The notes: generated by a model from the sequence alone, not told the origin. 12,112 bases of DNA from an uncultured Rhodospirillales bacterium (GCA_937127205.1 CAKZLS010000150.1:1-12112); one strand, 5' to 3'. Shown: positions 1-6,632, counted from the first letter of the stretch. Numbers and translations are program-made.

Positions 1-1
1 T

Positions 2-475
2 TGGATGGCGCGCTATCCGGAGGCCCAGGTCTGGGGCCTGCCATCGGTGATCGAAAAGCGGCGCGATCTTTCGTTTCGCGAGCCCCTGTCCGATCACCCG
101 CCGGCGGAGTGGCAGCCGGATTTGGATCAAGCCTGGTTTCGCGGATCGCCGATGATGGACGAGGTGGTTTTCTTCCACCGGCCGTCGCGCACGGTGATAC
201 TCGCCGACCTGATCGAAAATTTTACAGACCCCTTCCTTCGCGAGCACTGGAGCGGATGGCGGCGGTCGCTCGCCAAGCTGGACGGCATCACGTCGGACAA
301 TCCGCACGCTCCGCTGGAATGGCGATTGTCGTTTCTTGATCGCGCACCGGCCCGTGCCGCGCGCGACAAGATGCTGGGATGGGAGTGCGAACGCGTCGTC
401 ATGGCCCACGGTGAATGGCAGCGCACCGACGGCCATGCATTTCTGGCAAAGGCCTTTACCTGGCTCGACAAATAG
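2..475 (+). CDS. DUF4336 domain protein, 5' end cut by the window edge
   Basis: The frame is open from base 2 to a TAG at 473-475, so about 157 C-terminal residues are visible and the true start lies outside the window. The visible part matches my memory of the DUF4336 family (metallo-hydrolase-like fold, biochemical role unknown). It has the stretch RYPEAQVWGLPSVIEKRRDL, then FFHRPSRTVILADLIENF at about residues 55-72, and VVMAHGEW near the C-terminus. Family members are usually around 230-260 residues, so roughly a third is missing. An internal ATG at base 5 is available but sits in the middle of the conserved region and is not the real start. The gene converges with ald, 93 bases apart, with a GC hairpin between them. 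No function can be assigned beyond the family. Confidence 0.75.
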   Translation, partial: WMARYPEAQVWGLPSVIEKRRDLSFREPLSDHPPAEWQPDLDQAWFRGSPMMDEVVFFHRPSRTVILADLIENFTDPFLREHWSGWRRSLAKLDGITSDNPHAPLEWRLSFLDRAPARAARDKMLGWECERVVMAHGEWQRTDGHAFLAKAFTWLDK

Positions 476-521
476 CGAACGCCGCGTTTCCCCAGCAATC
501 GCCATATCGCACCGCAAACAA

Positions 522-563
522 TTTCGAGCGCCGGCGCCATAGCAAGCGCCGGCGGGTTCGAAA
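522..563. terminator. GC-rich hairpin between convergent genes, possible bidirectional terminator
   Basis: A perfect 9-bp stem (CGCCGGCGC at 529-537, GCGCCGGCG at 546-554) encloses an 8-base loop. It is extended by an outer 6-bp stem (TTTCGA 522-527, TCGAAA 558-563) across a small asymmetric bulge. It lies between the stop codons of the DUF4336 gene and ald, where a shared terminator is expected. Neither side carries a clear run of T, so it is not a textbook intrinsic terminator. Termination is inferred from position and stem strength. Confidence 0.45.
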
Positions 564-568
564 CCGGA

Positions 569-1687
569 TCAGGCGTTAAGGGCCGACAATGGATCCACGT
601 AGTCGTAGTCGAGGTCTTCGGCGACGGCCTTGTACGTGACCTTGCCCTTGCAGACGTTGAGCCCCTCGCGGAAGTTCGGGTTATCCAGCAGCGCCGCCTT
701 GTAGCCCTTGTCGGCCAGCGCGAGGCCGTAGGGAAGTGTCACGTTGTTCAGCGCGTATGTGGACGTGCTCGGCGTCGCGCCGGGCATATTGGCGACGCAG
801 TAGTGCACGACGTCGTCAACGATATAGGTGGGCTCGGCGTGGGTGGTCGGCCGCGAGGTTTCGAAACAGCCGCCCTGATCGATGGCCACGTCGGCAAGCA
901 CAGAGCCCGGTTTCATCCGCCTGACCATGTCGGCCGTCACCAGCTTCGGCGCCTCTGCGCCCACCACCAGAACTCCGCCCACAACCAAGTCGGCGTCGAG
1001 CACATATTGTTCCAGCGATGCCCAGTTCGAGTAAACGGTCTTCAGTGCGGAGCCGAAACGGCCGGCGAGATGGCCGAGCACATCGACATTACGGTCGAGA
1101 ACGGTCACGTCCGCGCCCATTCCGAGCGCCATCATGATGGCATTTTCACCAACCACGCCGCCGCCGATGACAACGACCTTGGCCGGCGCCACGCCCGGGA
1201 CGCCGCCCAGCAAAATGCCTTTTCCGCCGTGCGCCTTTTCCAACGCATAGGCGCCCGCCTGGATCGACAGTCGGCCGGCCACCTGCGACATGGGCGCCAG
1301 CAACGGCAGGCCGCCGTGGCCGTTGGTAACCGTTTCGTAGGCCACGCAGACGGCGCCGCTGTCAACGAGTTCCCTGGTTTGATCGGGATCGGGTGCCAAA
1401 TGCAGATAGGTGAAAAGGAGCTGTCCATCCCGCAGCATCTTGCGCTCGGGCGCCTGCGGTTCCTTCACCTTGACGATCATTCCGGACTTATCGAAGACCT
1501 CGCTTGCGTCGGCGGCGATCTGGGCGCCAACGGCGCGGTAGTCTTCATCGGAACAAAAGATGCCGGCGCCTGCATTGGTCTCCACCAGCACGTCATGTCC
1601 GTGGGCCACGAACTCACGAGCGCTGTCGGGGGTCAGGCCGACCCGGTATTCATGAACCTTGATTTCCTTGGGGACACCGATCCGCAT
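569..1687 (-). CDS. ald: Alanine dehydrogenase
   Basis: NAD-dependent alanine dehydrogenase (EC 1.4.1.1), the reversible oxidative deamination of L-alanine to pyruvate and ammonium in the cytoplasm. The 372-residue length is standard for the family. The substrate and catalytic residues known from characterised enzymes fall at the expected positions: R15 in HEYRVGLTP, K75 in VKVKEPQ, H96 in TYLHLAPD and D270 in DVAIDQGG. The NAD-binding loop is GGGVVG (175-180), followed by D198 in VLDRN. PntA-type relatives are excluded by the single-domain length and the Ald-specific C-terminus with NMPGATPSTSTYALNN. The start is supported by a strong GGGAGGAA Shine-Dalgarno sequence about 5 bases upstream. 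The gene is divergent from an Lrp/AsnC regulator across 137 bases, the usual arrangement for alanine-responsive control of ald. All key residues are intact. Confidence 0.97.
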   Translation of the reverse strand: MRIGVPKEIKVHEYRVGLTPDSAREFVAHGHDVLVETNAGAGIFCSDEDYRAVGAQIAADASEVFDKSGMIVKVKEPQAPERKMLRDGQLLFTYLHLAPDPDQTRELVDSGAVCVAYETVTNGHGGLPLLAPMSQVAGRLSIQAGAYALEKAHGGKGILLGGVPGVAPAKVVVIGGGVVGENAIMMALGMGADVTVLDRNVDVLGHLAGRFGSALKTVYSNWASLEQYVLDADLVVGGVLVVGAEAPKLVTADMVRRMKPGSVLADVAIDQGGCFETSRPTTHAEPTYIVDDVVHYCVANMPGATPSTSTYALNNVTLPYGLALADKGYKAALLDNPNFREGLNVCKGKVTYKAVAEDLDYDYVDPLSALNA

Positions 1688-1824
1688 GATTTCCTCCCAT
1701 TTTTGCCGATTGATTTATCGAAAGAGTCTAAGCGGAAAACCACAAGCATGTCTTTGCGAATTTGCGGTAAGCCAACCCCGTCTATCAAATAAAATTGCGC
1801 AGATAGCTAATTCTACCGCATGAT
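1688..1824. promoter_or_regulatory. Divergent ald / Lrp-type regulator control region
   Basis: This 137-base gap is visibly more AT-rich than its surroundings and must hold both promoters. Candidate operator-like features are an inverted repeat CTATC-N15-GATAG (1782-1786 and 1802-1806) and the near-palindrome GCGAATTTGC (1756-1765), set in the longer phrase TTTGCGAATTTGCGG. TAAAAT (1790-1795) is a possible -10 box for the regulator gene, but no convincing -35 box sits at the right distance. On the ald side only the Shine-Dalgarno sequence is clear. Lrp-family proteins bind degenerate AT-rich sites, so the operator assignment is inference. Confidence 0.45.
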
Positions 1825-2289
1825 ATGCGGATGATAGAAATGGATGCCATCGATCGTAAGATCGCCAACCTACTGCAGACCGACGGGCGCATGACCAACG
1901 CGGATCTGGCGGAAAGCATTCACCTGTCGCCATCCGCCTGCCTGCGCCGGGTTAGACGCCTTGAGGAAGAGGGTGTCATCGAGGGTTATGCAATGCTCGT
2001 TAACCAGGCGGCCGTCGGTAAGCCTGCCAGCATTTTCGTGGAAGTCACACTGAGCAGCCAAAACGAGCAGACCCTCGACTCCTTCGAGGCGGCCGTGGTC
2101 GAGTGCCCGGACATCATGGAGTGCTATCTGATGTCTGGAGACGCGGACTATCTGCTTCGTGTCGTTGCCGGTGACGCCACCGACTACGAAAGGGTCCACA
2201 AAATCGTGGCGCGGTTACCAGGCTTGGCAAGAGCCCGCTCCAGTTTCGTTCTACGCACCGTCAGCAAGAAGACCGCCTTCGCACTCTAG
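1825..2289 (+). CDS. Lrp/AsnC family transcriptional regulator, probable regulator of ald
   Basis: A 154-residue protein with the two-part Lrp/AsnC layout. The N-terminal helix-turn-helix spans about residues 8-50 (DRKIANLLQTDGRMTNADLA, then LSPSACLRRVRRLEEEGVI). The C-terminal RAM ligand-binding and oligomerisation domain spans about 66-145, with the characteristic MSGDADYLLRVV at 103-114. Proteins of this family bind amino acids as octamers or dimers and activate or repress metabolic genes. The divergent position next to ald suggests an alanine-sensing activator, like AldR-type regulators; this is inference. The start is uncertain: ATG codons at 1825, 1831 and 1840 are in frame, none has a good Shine-Dalgarno sequence, and the family usually begins with a short MDxIDRKI-type leader, which favours 1840. 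The nearest named relative cannot be decided by eye. Confidence 0.9.
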   Translation: MRMIEMDAIDRKIANLLQTDGRMTNADLAESIHLSPSACLRRVRRLEEEGVIEGYAMLVNQAAVGKPASIFVEVTLSSQNEQTLDSFEAAVVECPDIMECYLMSGDADYLLRVVAGDATDYERVHKIVARLPGLARARSSFVLRTVSKKTAFAL

Positions 2290-2408
2290 CGTAAACGCCC
2301 CCCAGCGGCAGCCCAGAGGCAGTCGCGGAGGTCGATCGAATGCATTCCACCCGCTTAGTGAACACGTGAATGTTTCTGGATAATACTGAAGGCTACAACC
2401 GGTCGAGG

Positions 2409-2484
<76 letters not shown>

Positions 2485-2538
2485 ATTCCTTCGCTGGATC
2501 CTCATGAACATTGTTGCGAGTGCACGAGGAGAATGGCG

Positions 2539-2568
2539 CTTATAACAAGGAACGGATTAACCTGTCCA
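2539..2568 (-). promoter_or_regulatory. Candidate sigma70-type promoter for tRNA-Phe
   Basis: On the minus strand TGGACA (2563-2568, five of six matches to the -35 consensus) is followed after 18 bases by TATAAG (2539-2544, five of six matches to the -10 consensus). Transcription would begin near 2532 and give a leader of about 45-50 bases before the mature 5' end at 2484. It lies entirely between the right-facing edge of the inserted element and the tRNA. Called by eye only. Confidence 0.5.
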
Positions 2569-2580
2569 GCCACCGACCCT

Positions 2581-2610
2581 AGTGGTTTGAATCAAACATA
2601 TAGTGCCCAT
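2581..2610 (+). repeat. Left terminal inverted repeat of the MITE-like element
   Basis: Thirty bases beginning AGTGGTTTGAATCAAACATA. They match the reverse complement of 2805-2834 at 26 positions, differing at repeat positions 10, 22, 24 and 25. The outer part contains its own small palindrome, GTTTGA-A-TCAAAC (2584-2596). Confidence 0.85.
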
Positions 2611-2614
2611 CCGA

Positions 2615-2709
2615 CGACCTTCCGAGTTTCGCTGGTTAGGCGCGTGGCGCGGCGTGATGCTGTCGCATCACCAGCGCCGCGCAACGACGCCAGGGGACTC
2701 GAAAGGTCG
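2615..2709. repeat. Internal hairpin 1 of the MITE-like element
   Basis: Outer arms 2615-2630 and 2694-2709 pair at 13 of 16 positions. Inside them GCGCGGCG (2647-2654) pairs with CGCCGCGC (2675-2682). TGATGC (2655-2660) pairs with GCATCA (2665-2670) around a TGTC tetraloop, with CCAG (2671-2674) as a bulge. The result is a long, interrupted stem typical of palindromic intergenic elements. Confidence 0.7.
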
Positions 2710-2722
2710 CCCTTCTGGTCGT

Positions 2723-2796
2723 GTTTCCCGCTCCCTCGGGGCGTCGGACGCGCTTGACGATGGGACCCGCGCCCTCCTGCCGAGGGAGCGGGAAAC
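2723..2796. repeat. Internal hairpin 2 of the MITE-like element
   Basis: A perfect 17-bp inverted repeat: GTTTCCCGCTCCCTCGG at 2723-2739 pairs with its exact complement at 2780-2796, across a 40-base loop. Read from yacG this is a strong stem about 40-110 bases beyond the stop codon, so it could protect or end that transcript. Confidence 0.8.
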
Positions 2797-2804
2797 GCGA
2801 TCGT

Positions 2805-2834
2805 ATGGGTGCCATATGTTTGATCCAAACCACT
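2805..2834 (-). repeat. Right terminal inverted repeat of the MITE-like element
   Basis: Inverted partner of 2581-2610 with 26 of 30 matches. Its outermost bases, read on the minus strand as AGTGG, follow the T at 2835 to form the TAG that ends yacG. Confidence 0.85.
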
Positions 2835-3039
2835 AATCTTCTTCACGTACGCCATCCTCGTCCGATTCCTCTTGCGATGGAATGCTATAGGATTCGTTCA
2901 GCCACCGTCCAAGATCGATGTCGGCGCATCGTTTTGAACAAAACGGTCGCCATTCCGACTCGGCCGGTTTCCGGCACATCGGGCAACGCGCCCGCTTGAT
3001 GGGAACGACGTTGGCGGCTTTCGCGTCTTTCTCTGTCAT
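2833..3039 (-). CDS. yacG: DNA gyrase inhibitor YacG, zinc-binding
   Basis: A 68-residue protein of the YacG family, which in E. coli binds the GyrB subunit and inhibits gyrase. The treble-clef zinc site is complete: C19, C22, C34 and C38 in the pattern CPMC-x11-CSKRC, followed by the conserved ADIDLGRWLNESYSIP. The tail SQEESDEDGVREED is strongly acidic, as is common in the family. The ATG at 3039 overlaps the rng stop codon by 4 bases (ATGA), so translation is probably coupled. The stop TAG (2833-2835) includes the right TA of the inserted element. Since TA is followed by G on both sides of the insertion, the protein end was not altered by the event. Confidence 0.93.
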   Translation of the reverse strand: MTEKDAKAANVVPIKRARCPMCRKPAESEWRPFCSKRCADIDLGRWLNESYSIPSQEESDEDGVREED

Positions 3040-4493
3040 GAACCCTCACCACGACGAACCGGTGTCACATGGAACTTTTCGGGCGGGAGCGCGGCGTCCT
3101 CGTTTAGCACCACCGCCGTTCCCAGTTGTTTCTCGACGGCGGACAATGCCGCCAGCGGATCTGCCCGTAAAGCAGCAACCACCGCCGGCGACGCGGTGAC
3201 CTTCAGGACCGGACCACTGCCCATCCGCGCCTCCACCAGTACGCGTCTAAGCGCCTCCTGGGCAATTGTCTCCGGCGAGCGGATGTGGCCAGCACCCTCA
3301 CAGGTGGGACACGCCGTCATCAGACAGCGTCTAAGCGATCGTTCCCGTCGCTGACGCGTCAACTCCACCAATCCGAAAGGCGTGTAGCCGGCAACTTGAA
3401 CCGGTCGCTGATCGCGTTCCAGCGCTTTGCGCAATACGGTGACCACCCGCGAACGATTGTCGCGGCGTCGCATGGGCACGAAATCGATAATCATATGCCC
3501 CGCCAGATCACGCAGGTGGATCTGACGGGCCACAGCTTCGGCCGCTTCCAGATTGACGCGGAGCGCGCTGTCTTCCGGACCGCCACCAGAAGCAGATGCA
3601 GTGTCCACATCGATGGCGACCACCGCCGCCGTCTCGGCGATCTCGATCACCCCCCCCGAAGGCAGCGGGACCCGGGGGCTAAACAGTGCCTGGATCTGCT
3701 CCTCGACCCCATAAGCGTCGAACAGGTCCTTGGCGCCGCTATGAAATTCCCACTGTTCGGCCACGTCAGGCAGAGTGTGGCGGATATGGGCGAGCTTTTC
3801 GGGCGTATCGGCAATAGCGCGCGTGAATGTCCGTCCGGACTCCTCGATGACCGCAGCGAGAACAGCGTCGGAACCATGGCTAAGGCGTTCAGGCGCTCGC
3901 GCAGCCACTCGTTGTGTTTGCACGTCCGACCAGAGGGATTGCAACCTGCGGGCCTCCGCCGTGATCCGATCCAGACCGATACCGGCGGCGACGCTGCGCA
4001 CGATCCAGCCATCCGCGCCGGTCGCTGATTCGGTTGCCAACTCATTCATCGCCTCGGTGAGAAGCGAGCGCTCGGCGGTATCTTCGATCTTACGAGACAG
4101 CCGCACGCCAGGTTGCCCAGGCAAAAACACAAGATATCGGCCCGGCAGTGCCGGCCACGCCGTCAGCTTCGCGCCTTTGGCACCCACCGGTTCCGCCCGC
4201 ACCTGCACCAGAACCGCGTCGCCCTCGGACAGGAAGTCGCCAATGCGCGCATCTTTGCCACCCTCTGGTTTGACTTCGGAGAGGCCAAGAAAGCCGTCAC
4301 GGTTCGACCCGAGGTCCACGAACGCGGCATCCATCTGTGCCGCAACCTTGACGACGCGGCCAAGGATGATATCGCCGGCGCGCGGTTGATCATCCGGACG
4401 GGATATCACCAACCGCCTCAGAACGCCGTCCTCGACAAACGCAGCGCGGGTTTCCGCCCCCAACGTGCTTATAAAGAGATCATCACGGGGCAT
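3036..4493 (-). CDS. rng: Ribonuclease E/G family protein, RNase G type
   Basis: Endoribonuclease of the RNase E/G family, which cuts single-stranded A/U-rich RNA in rRNA maturation and mRNA decay. With the start at 4493 it has 485 residues, close to E. coli RNase G (489) and without the long scaffold tail of RNase E. In order: an S1-type RNA-binding segment at about 38-120 (GDIILGRVVKV, DAAFVDLG), the RNase H-like and DNase I-like catalytic part, and the zinc-link CPTC at 395-398. The metal-binding aspartates correspond to D295 (VVAIDVDTAS) and D337 (MIIDFVPM). An upstream in-frame start at 4607 would overlap maf by 125 bases and adds a low-complexity basic stretch, so MPRDD at 4493 is preferred. 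It overlaps maf by 11 bases and yacG by 4. Family certain; the RNase G label rests on length. Confidence 0.92.
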   Translation of the reverse strand: MPRDDLFISTLGAETRAAFVEDGVLRRLVISRPDDQPRAGDIILGRVVKVAAQMDAAFVDLGSNRDGFLGLSEVKPEGGKDARIGDFLSEGDAVLVQVRAEPVGAKGAKLTAWPALPGRYLVFLPGQPGVRLSRKIEDTAERSLLTEAMNELATESATGADGWIVRSVAAGIGLDRITAEARRLQSLWSDVQTQRVAARAPERLSHGSDAVLAAVIEESGRTFTRAIADTPEKLAHIRHTLPDVAEQWEFHSGAKDLFDAYGVEEQIQALFSPRVPLPSGGVIEIAETAAVVAIDVDTASASGGGPEDSALRVNLEAAEAVARQIHLRDLAGHMIIDFVPMRRRDNRSRVVTVLRKALERDQRPVQVAGYTPFGLVELTRQRRERSLRRCLMTACPTCEGAGHIRSPETIAQEALRRVLVEARMGSGPVLKVTASPAVVAALRADPLAALSAVEKQLGTAVVLNEDAALPPEKFHVTPVRRGEGS

Positions 4494-5112
4494 CGGCCGG
4501 TTCCGGCGGGTGCCATCTGAGCAGATTCCGGCTTTTGAGCACGGATGCCGTTTCAAAGAGCGGGAGCCCGACCACATTGGAGTAGGACCCGATAAGAGAG
4601 CGGACAAACGCCGCGGCCAAGCCCTGTATGGCGTAAGCGCCGGCCTTGTCTTCCCATTCGCGAGAGGCCAGATAGCCCGCCATTTCCTCCGAACTCAGCC
4701 GTTTGAAGGCAACGGATGTAATCACGAGGCGGTCCGTGACGCCACCTTCGGGATCGACAAGGGCAACCCCACCGTAAACCCGGTGGCGCCGGCCAGAGAG
4801 CCGGCGGAGGCACTGGTATGCCTCGCTCTCCGTCGATGCCTTGGGCAATGTCCGTCGGCCGCACGCGACCACCGTATCGGCACCGAGCACCCAGGATCCG
4901 GCAAACCGCTCGGCAATGGCGCAGGCCTTACCAACCGCTAGGCGGCGCGCGAGGTGTCGCGGCAACTCTCGCTTCAGAGGCCTCTCGTCGATATCGGCTG
5001 GAGCGACTTTATCCGGCGTGATGCCGATCTGAGCAAGCAGATCCAATCGGCGCGGCGACGCGGAAGCGAGGACAAAAGTAGGGCGCGATACATCATCGGG
5101 ACGGGCAGGCAT
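4483..5112 (-). CDS. maf: Maf family nucleotide pyrophosphatase
   Basis: A 209-residue Maf protein that hydrolyses non-canonical or excess nucleoside triphosphates to monophosphates and is linked to septum control. The signature motifs are all present: LASASPRR (15-22), the phosphate-binding entry; GADTVV with catalytic-base D79; LPK at 89-91; DKAGAYAIQG with K156 and Q163; and SNVVGLP (178-184). The IQG form is typical of the YhdE-like dTTP/UTP subgroup rather than the YceF-like 7-methyl-GTP subgroup, so the substrate is probably dTTP/UTP; this is inference. The ATG at 5112 is preceded by a GAGGGTGGA purine tract acting as Shine-Dalgarno sequence. It sits 65 bases downstream of infA and overlaps rng by 11 bases, in one operon. 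Confidence 0.93.
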   Translation of the reverse strand: MPARPDDVSRPTFVLASASPRRLDLLAQIGITPDKVAPADIDERPLKRELPRHLARRLAVGKACAIAERFAGSWVLGADTVVACGRRTLPKASTESEAYQCLRRLSGRRHRVYGGVALVDPEGGVTDRLVITSVAFKRLSSEEMAGYLASREWEDKAGAYAIQGLAAAFVRSLIGSYSNVVGLPLFETASVLKSRNLLRWHPPEPADAP

Positions 5113-5133
5113 TGCTATCCACCCTCATTCATA

Positions 5134-5175
5134 CCGTTTCCGGCAACCCGTTTCCGGTAACCCGTTTTTGGCGGA
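5134..5175. repeat. Tandem 14-base repeat between infA and maf
   Basis: Three adjoining 14-base units: CCGTTTCCGGCAAC (5134-5147), CCGTTTCCGGTAAC (5148-5161) and the degenerate CCGTTTTTGGCGGA (5162-5175). The first two differ at one base. They fill most of the 65-base gap between the infA stop and the maf start. No palindrome or terminator is formed; probably replication slippage. Confidence 0.7.
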
Positions 5176-5177
5176 TG

Positions 5178-5396
5178 CTACTTGAAGCGGAAAGTAATTC
5201 GACCCTTTGTCAGGTCGTAAGGGGTGATTTCAACGTTCACCCGGTCACCGGCCAGGACGCGGATCCGGTTTTTGCGCATCTTGCCCGCTGTGTGAGCGAG
5301 CACCTCGTGGTCGTTCTCCAGCTTCACCCTAAACATCGCGTTGGGGAGAAGTTCGGTAACCACTCCTTGAAATTCGAGAACTTCTTCCTTGGCCAT
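5178..5396 (-). CDS. infA: Translation initiation factor IF-1
   Basis: A 72-residue protein, the standard length, consisting of a single S1-like OB fold. Hallmark stretches are FQGVVTELLPNAMFRVKLEN (9-28), then HEVLAHTAGKMRKNRIR and GDRVNVEITPYDLTKGRITF. IF-1 binds the ribosomal A site together with IF-2 and IF-3 during initiation. It is the first gene of the infA-maf-rng-yacG group, an order I associate with alphaproteobacteria. The ATG at 5396 lacks a good Shine-Dalgarno sequence, but MAKEE is the family's usual beginning, so the start is secure. Confidence 0.98.
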   Translation of the reverse strand: MAKEEVLEFQGVVTELLPNAMFRVKLENDHEVLAHTAGKMRKNRIRVLAGDRVNVEITPYDLTKGRITFRFK

Positions 5397-5606
5397 TCGT
5401 TCGACTGCTTTGGTTGTGGACAGCCCCCTACATGAACGTGATTTTCATCGCGGTCAAGGGCGCAGACCGCACCCTGGTGCAATGGCGAAACGATTCCCCC
5501 CAAATGGGTCGCCCCAAAAAGGCCATAGAAAAGCGGGCCCGCGACAGGCAACGATGAACCGCCAAAATCAGTGGCGGCACAGCGGTTCGTCAGGTGTTTT
5601 CGGCCG
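5397..5606. promoter_or_regulatory. Intergenic gap holding the probable infA operon promoter
   Basis: These 210 bases separate the end of the surface-sugar operon from infA. One candidate promoter on the minus strand is TTGACC (5453-5458, five of six matches to the -35 consensus), 17 bases, then CATGTA (5430-5435, a weak -10 box). That would put transcription start about 30 bases before infA. A 6-bp hairpin (CCGCCA 5559-5564, TGGCGG 5572-5577) lies about 30 bases beyond the deacetylase stop but has no T run. No gene-like frame is convincing here. Confidence 0.3.
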
Positions 5607-6617
5607 CTAAGAAACCGCCGGTACCGAAGTCGCCTCGGGCTTGTCGAACCGTGGCGCTACCAGTGGCAGTTTTCGGGCCTGCTCGATGGAATCTACGTGG
5701 CGTCCCATGGGGACCACCTCGAACTGACGGGCGAACTCGGCCAGAAAGTCGTTCATCCAGCCGAGTTTGACCTCGGCAGAGACGCTCATGCCGGGGAAGA
5801 ACCCGAGAGCATCCAAGTCATCCTTACCGAGAAAATCGAGCGGATGAAGAAGCATCGACGGCTGCACGCGAAAAATACGGCAGACCGTCAGTGCCGTTCG
5901 GAAATAAAACCGCGCCAACGCGGGTGAAAAACCGGCGAGGTATATCAGATAGCTGAAATGAAATGGCAATTTGACAACGGGCATGGTGGTCACCGGCACC
6001 TCGGTGAGAGGTCCCTCAGCAAGTTGCCAGCGGTAAACGTCCGTGCTCCGCAAGCCTTCACGAAATCCACCGAACAACAGTTTCCGTTCTTCCCGCTGTT
6101 CCGGCGTCAGCTTCGCGGTGAAGAAATAGTAGGATCGTGCCAACGGCCCCAGGAACGTGGGGAACGTGGACGCATCGAACCGGTAGCCGCGCCGCTTCAG
6201 CACTCTGAGAACGCTCTCCGATACACTGAAGCCCGGACCGCGGAAACCGGTCGGCCGGTCTCCGGTAGCCTCGGCGATAGCGTCTTCCGCCCGGGCGATT
6301 TCTGTTTCGAGTTCGTCGTCCGTGTAGAGCTGCAGCCACGGTTCGTGGCGAAACGAGTGATTGCCGACTTCGTGCCCGTTCTCCGTAACGGCCCGCAGCG
6401 CCGCGTGATTCTTGGCCAGCGCAGCATCCTGACCGACGATGAAAAAGGTGATGGTTAGATCCCGCTCCTTGAGAAAATCGAGAACGCGCGGAACAACGAG
6501 ATCCAGATAAGTCGGGAAATCTTCCCAACCCGGATCGCCATGGGTTTTCATGTACGACCAAAGATTGTCGAGGTCGAGTGAGAGGCTGGCTAGCGGTTTT
6601 CCGTTGGTCGCCATCAT
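5607..6617 (-). CDS. Polysaccharide deacetylase family protein (NodB homology domain)
   Basis: A 336-residue carbohydrate esterase family 4 protein, expected to remove N-acetyl or other acyl groups from an amino sugar using a divalent metal. Visible motifs: motif 1 as LDLDN with D15 and D17 (instead of the usual TFDDG), the metal-binding pair H87 and H91 in GNHSFRH, R126 in RGPGF, D148 in RFDAST, and H258 in LLHPLDFLG. No signal peptide or membrane segment is evident, so it probably acts in the cytoplasm on a precursor or on the inner membrane face. About 150 residues beyond the core motif block (from about residue 155) are family-specific and include an aromatic-rich stretch around 213-245. 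ATG codons at 6617 and 6614 are both possible; an AGGAA Shine-Dalgarno sequence serves either. Last gene of the six-gene operon, 15 bases after the FAD protein. Substrate unknown. Confidence 0.85.
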   Translation of the reverse strand: MMATNGKPLASLSLDLDNLWSYMKTHGDPGWEDFPTYLDLVVPRVLDFLKERDLTITFFIVGQDAALAKNHAALRAVTENGHEVGNHSFRHEPWLQLYTDDELETEIARAEDAIAEATGDRPTGFRGPGFSVSESVLRVLKRRGYRFDASTFPTFLGPLARSYYFFTAKLTPEQREERKLLFGGFREGLRSTDVYRWQLAEGPLTEVPVTTMPVVKLPFHFSYLIYLAGFSPALARFYFRTALTVCRIFRVQPSMLLHPLDFLGKDDLDALGFFPGMSVSAEVKLGWMNDFLAEFARQFEVVPMGRHVDSIEQARKLPLVAPRFDKPEATSVPAVS

Positions 6618-6632
6618 TGGTGTTCCTGTCGC

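Larger units (their letters stand above)
2580..2835. mobile_element. MITE-like non-autonomous element, TA ends, probably IS630/Tc1-mariner type
   Basis: A 256-base unit is bounded by TA on both sides (2580-2581 and 2834-2835) and by 30-base terminal inverted repeats with 26 of 30 matches. Its interior has no credible gene and is made of two hairpin-forming segments (2615-2709 and 2723-2796). TA target duplication, terminal repeats and lack of coding capacity are the marks of miniature elements mobilised in trans by IS630-like transposases. The family assignment rests on the TA and the size only, since no transposase is present here. The right TA falls in the TAG stop codon of yacG. Reading out of the left flank also gives TA followed by G, so the stop was the same before insertion. 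A chromosomally amplified intergenic palindrome family is the alternative name for the same object. Confidence 0.75.

Noticed and set aside
803..1792. A 329-residue open frame on the plus strand opposite ald
   Set aside because: It is the mirror of ald, rich in His and Arg with no recognisable domain; ald has every catalytic residue.
2592..2855. Short open frames crossing the MITE-like element on both strands
   Set aside because: They read through hairpin arms and give Arg/Pro/Ser-rich peptides without family features; one also crosses the yacG end.
3285..4028. A 247-residue open frame on the plus strand opposite rng
   Set aside because: Antisense shadow of a GC-rich gene; no domain or start signal.
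4494..4607. Longer N-terminus for RNase G
   Set aside because: It would overlap maf by 125 bases and adds a basic low-complexity stretch; the start at 4493 matches family length.
5324..5551. A 75-residue minus-strand frame overlapping the start of infA
   Set aside because: No recognisable features, and it shares DNA with infA in another frame.
5559..5577. Hairpin CCGCCA-N7-TGGCGG as terminator of the sugar operon
   Set aside because: The stem is only 6 bp and no T run follows, so it is not called as a terminator.
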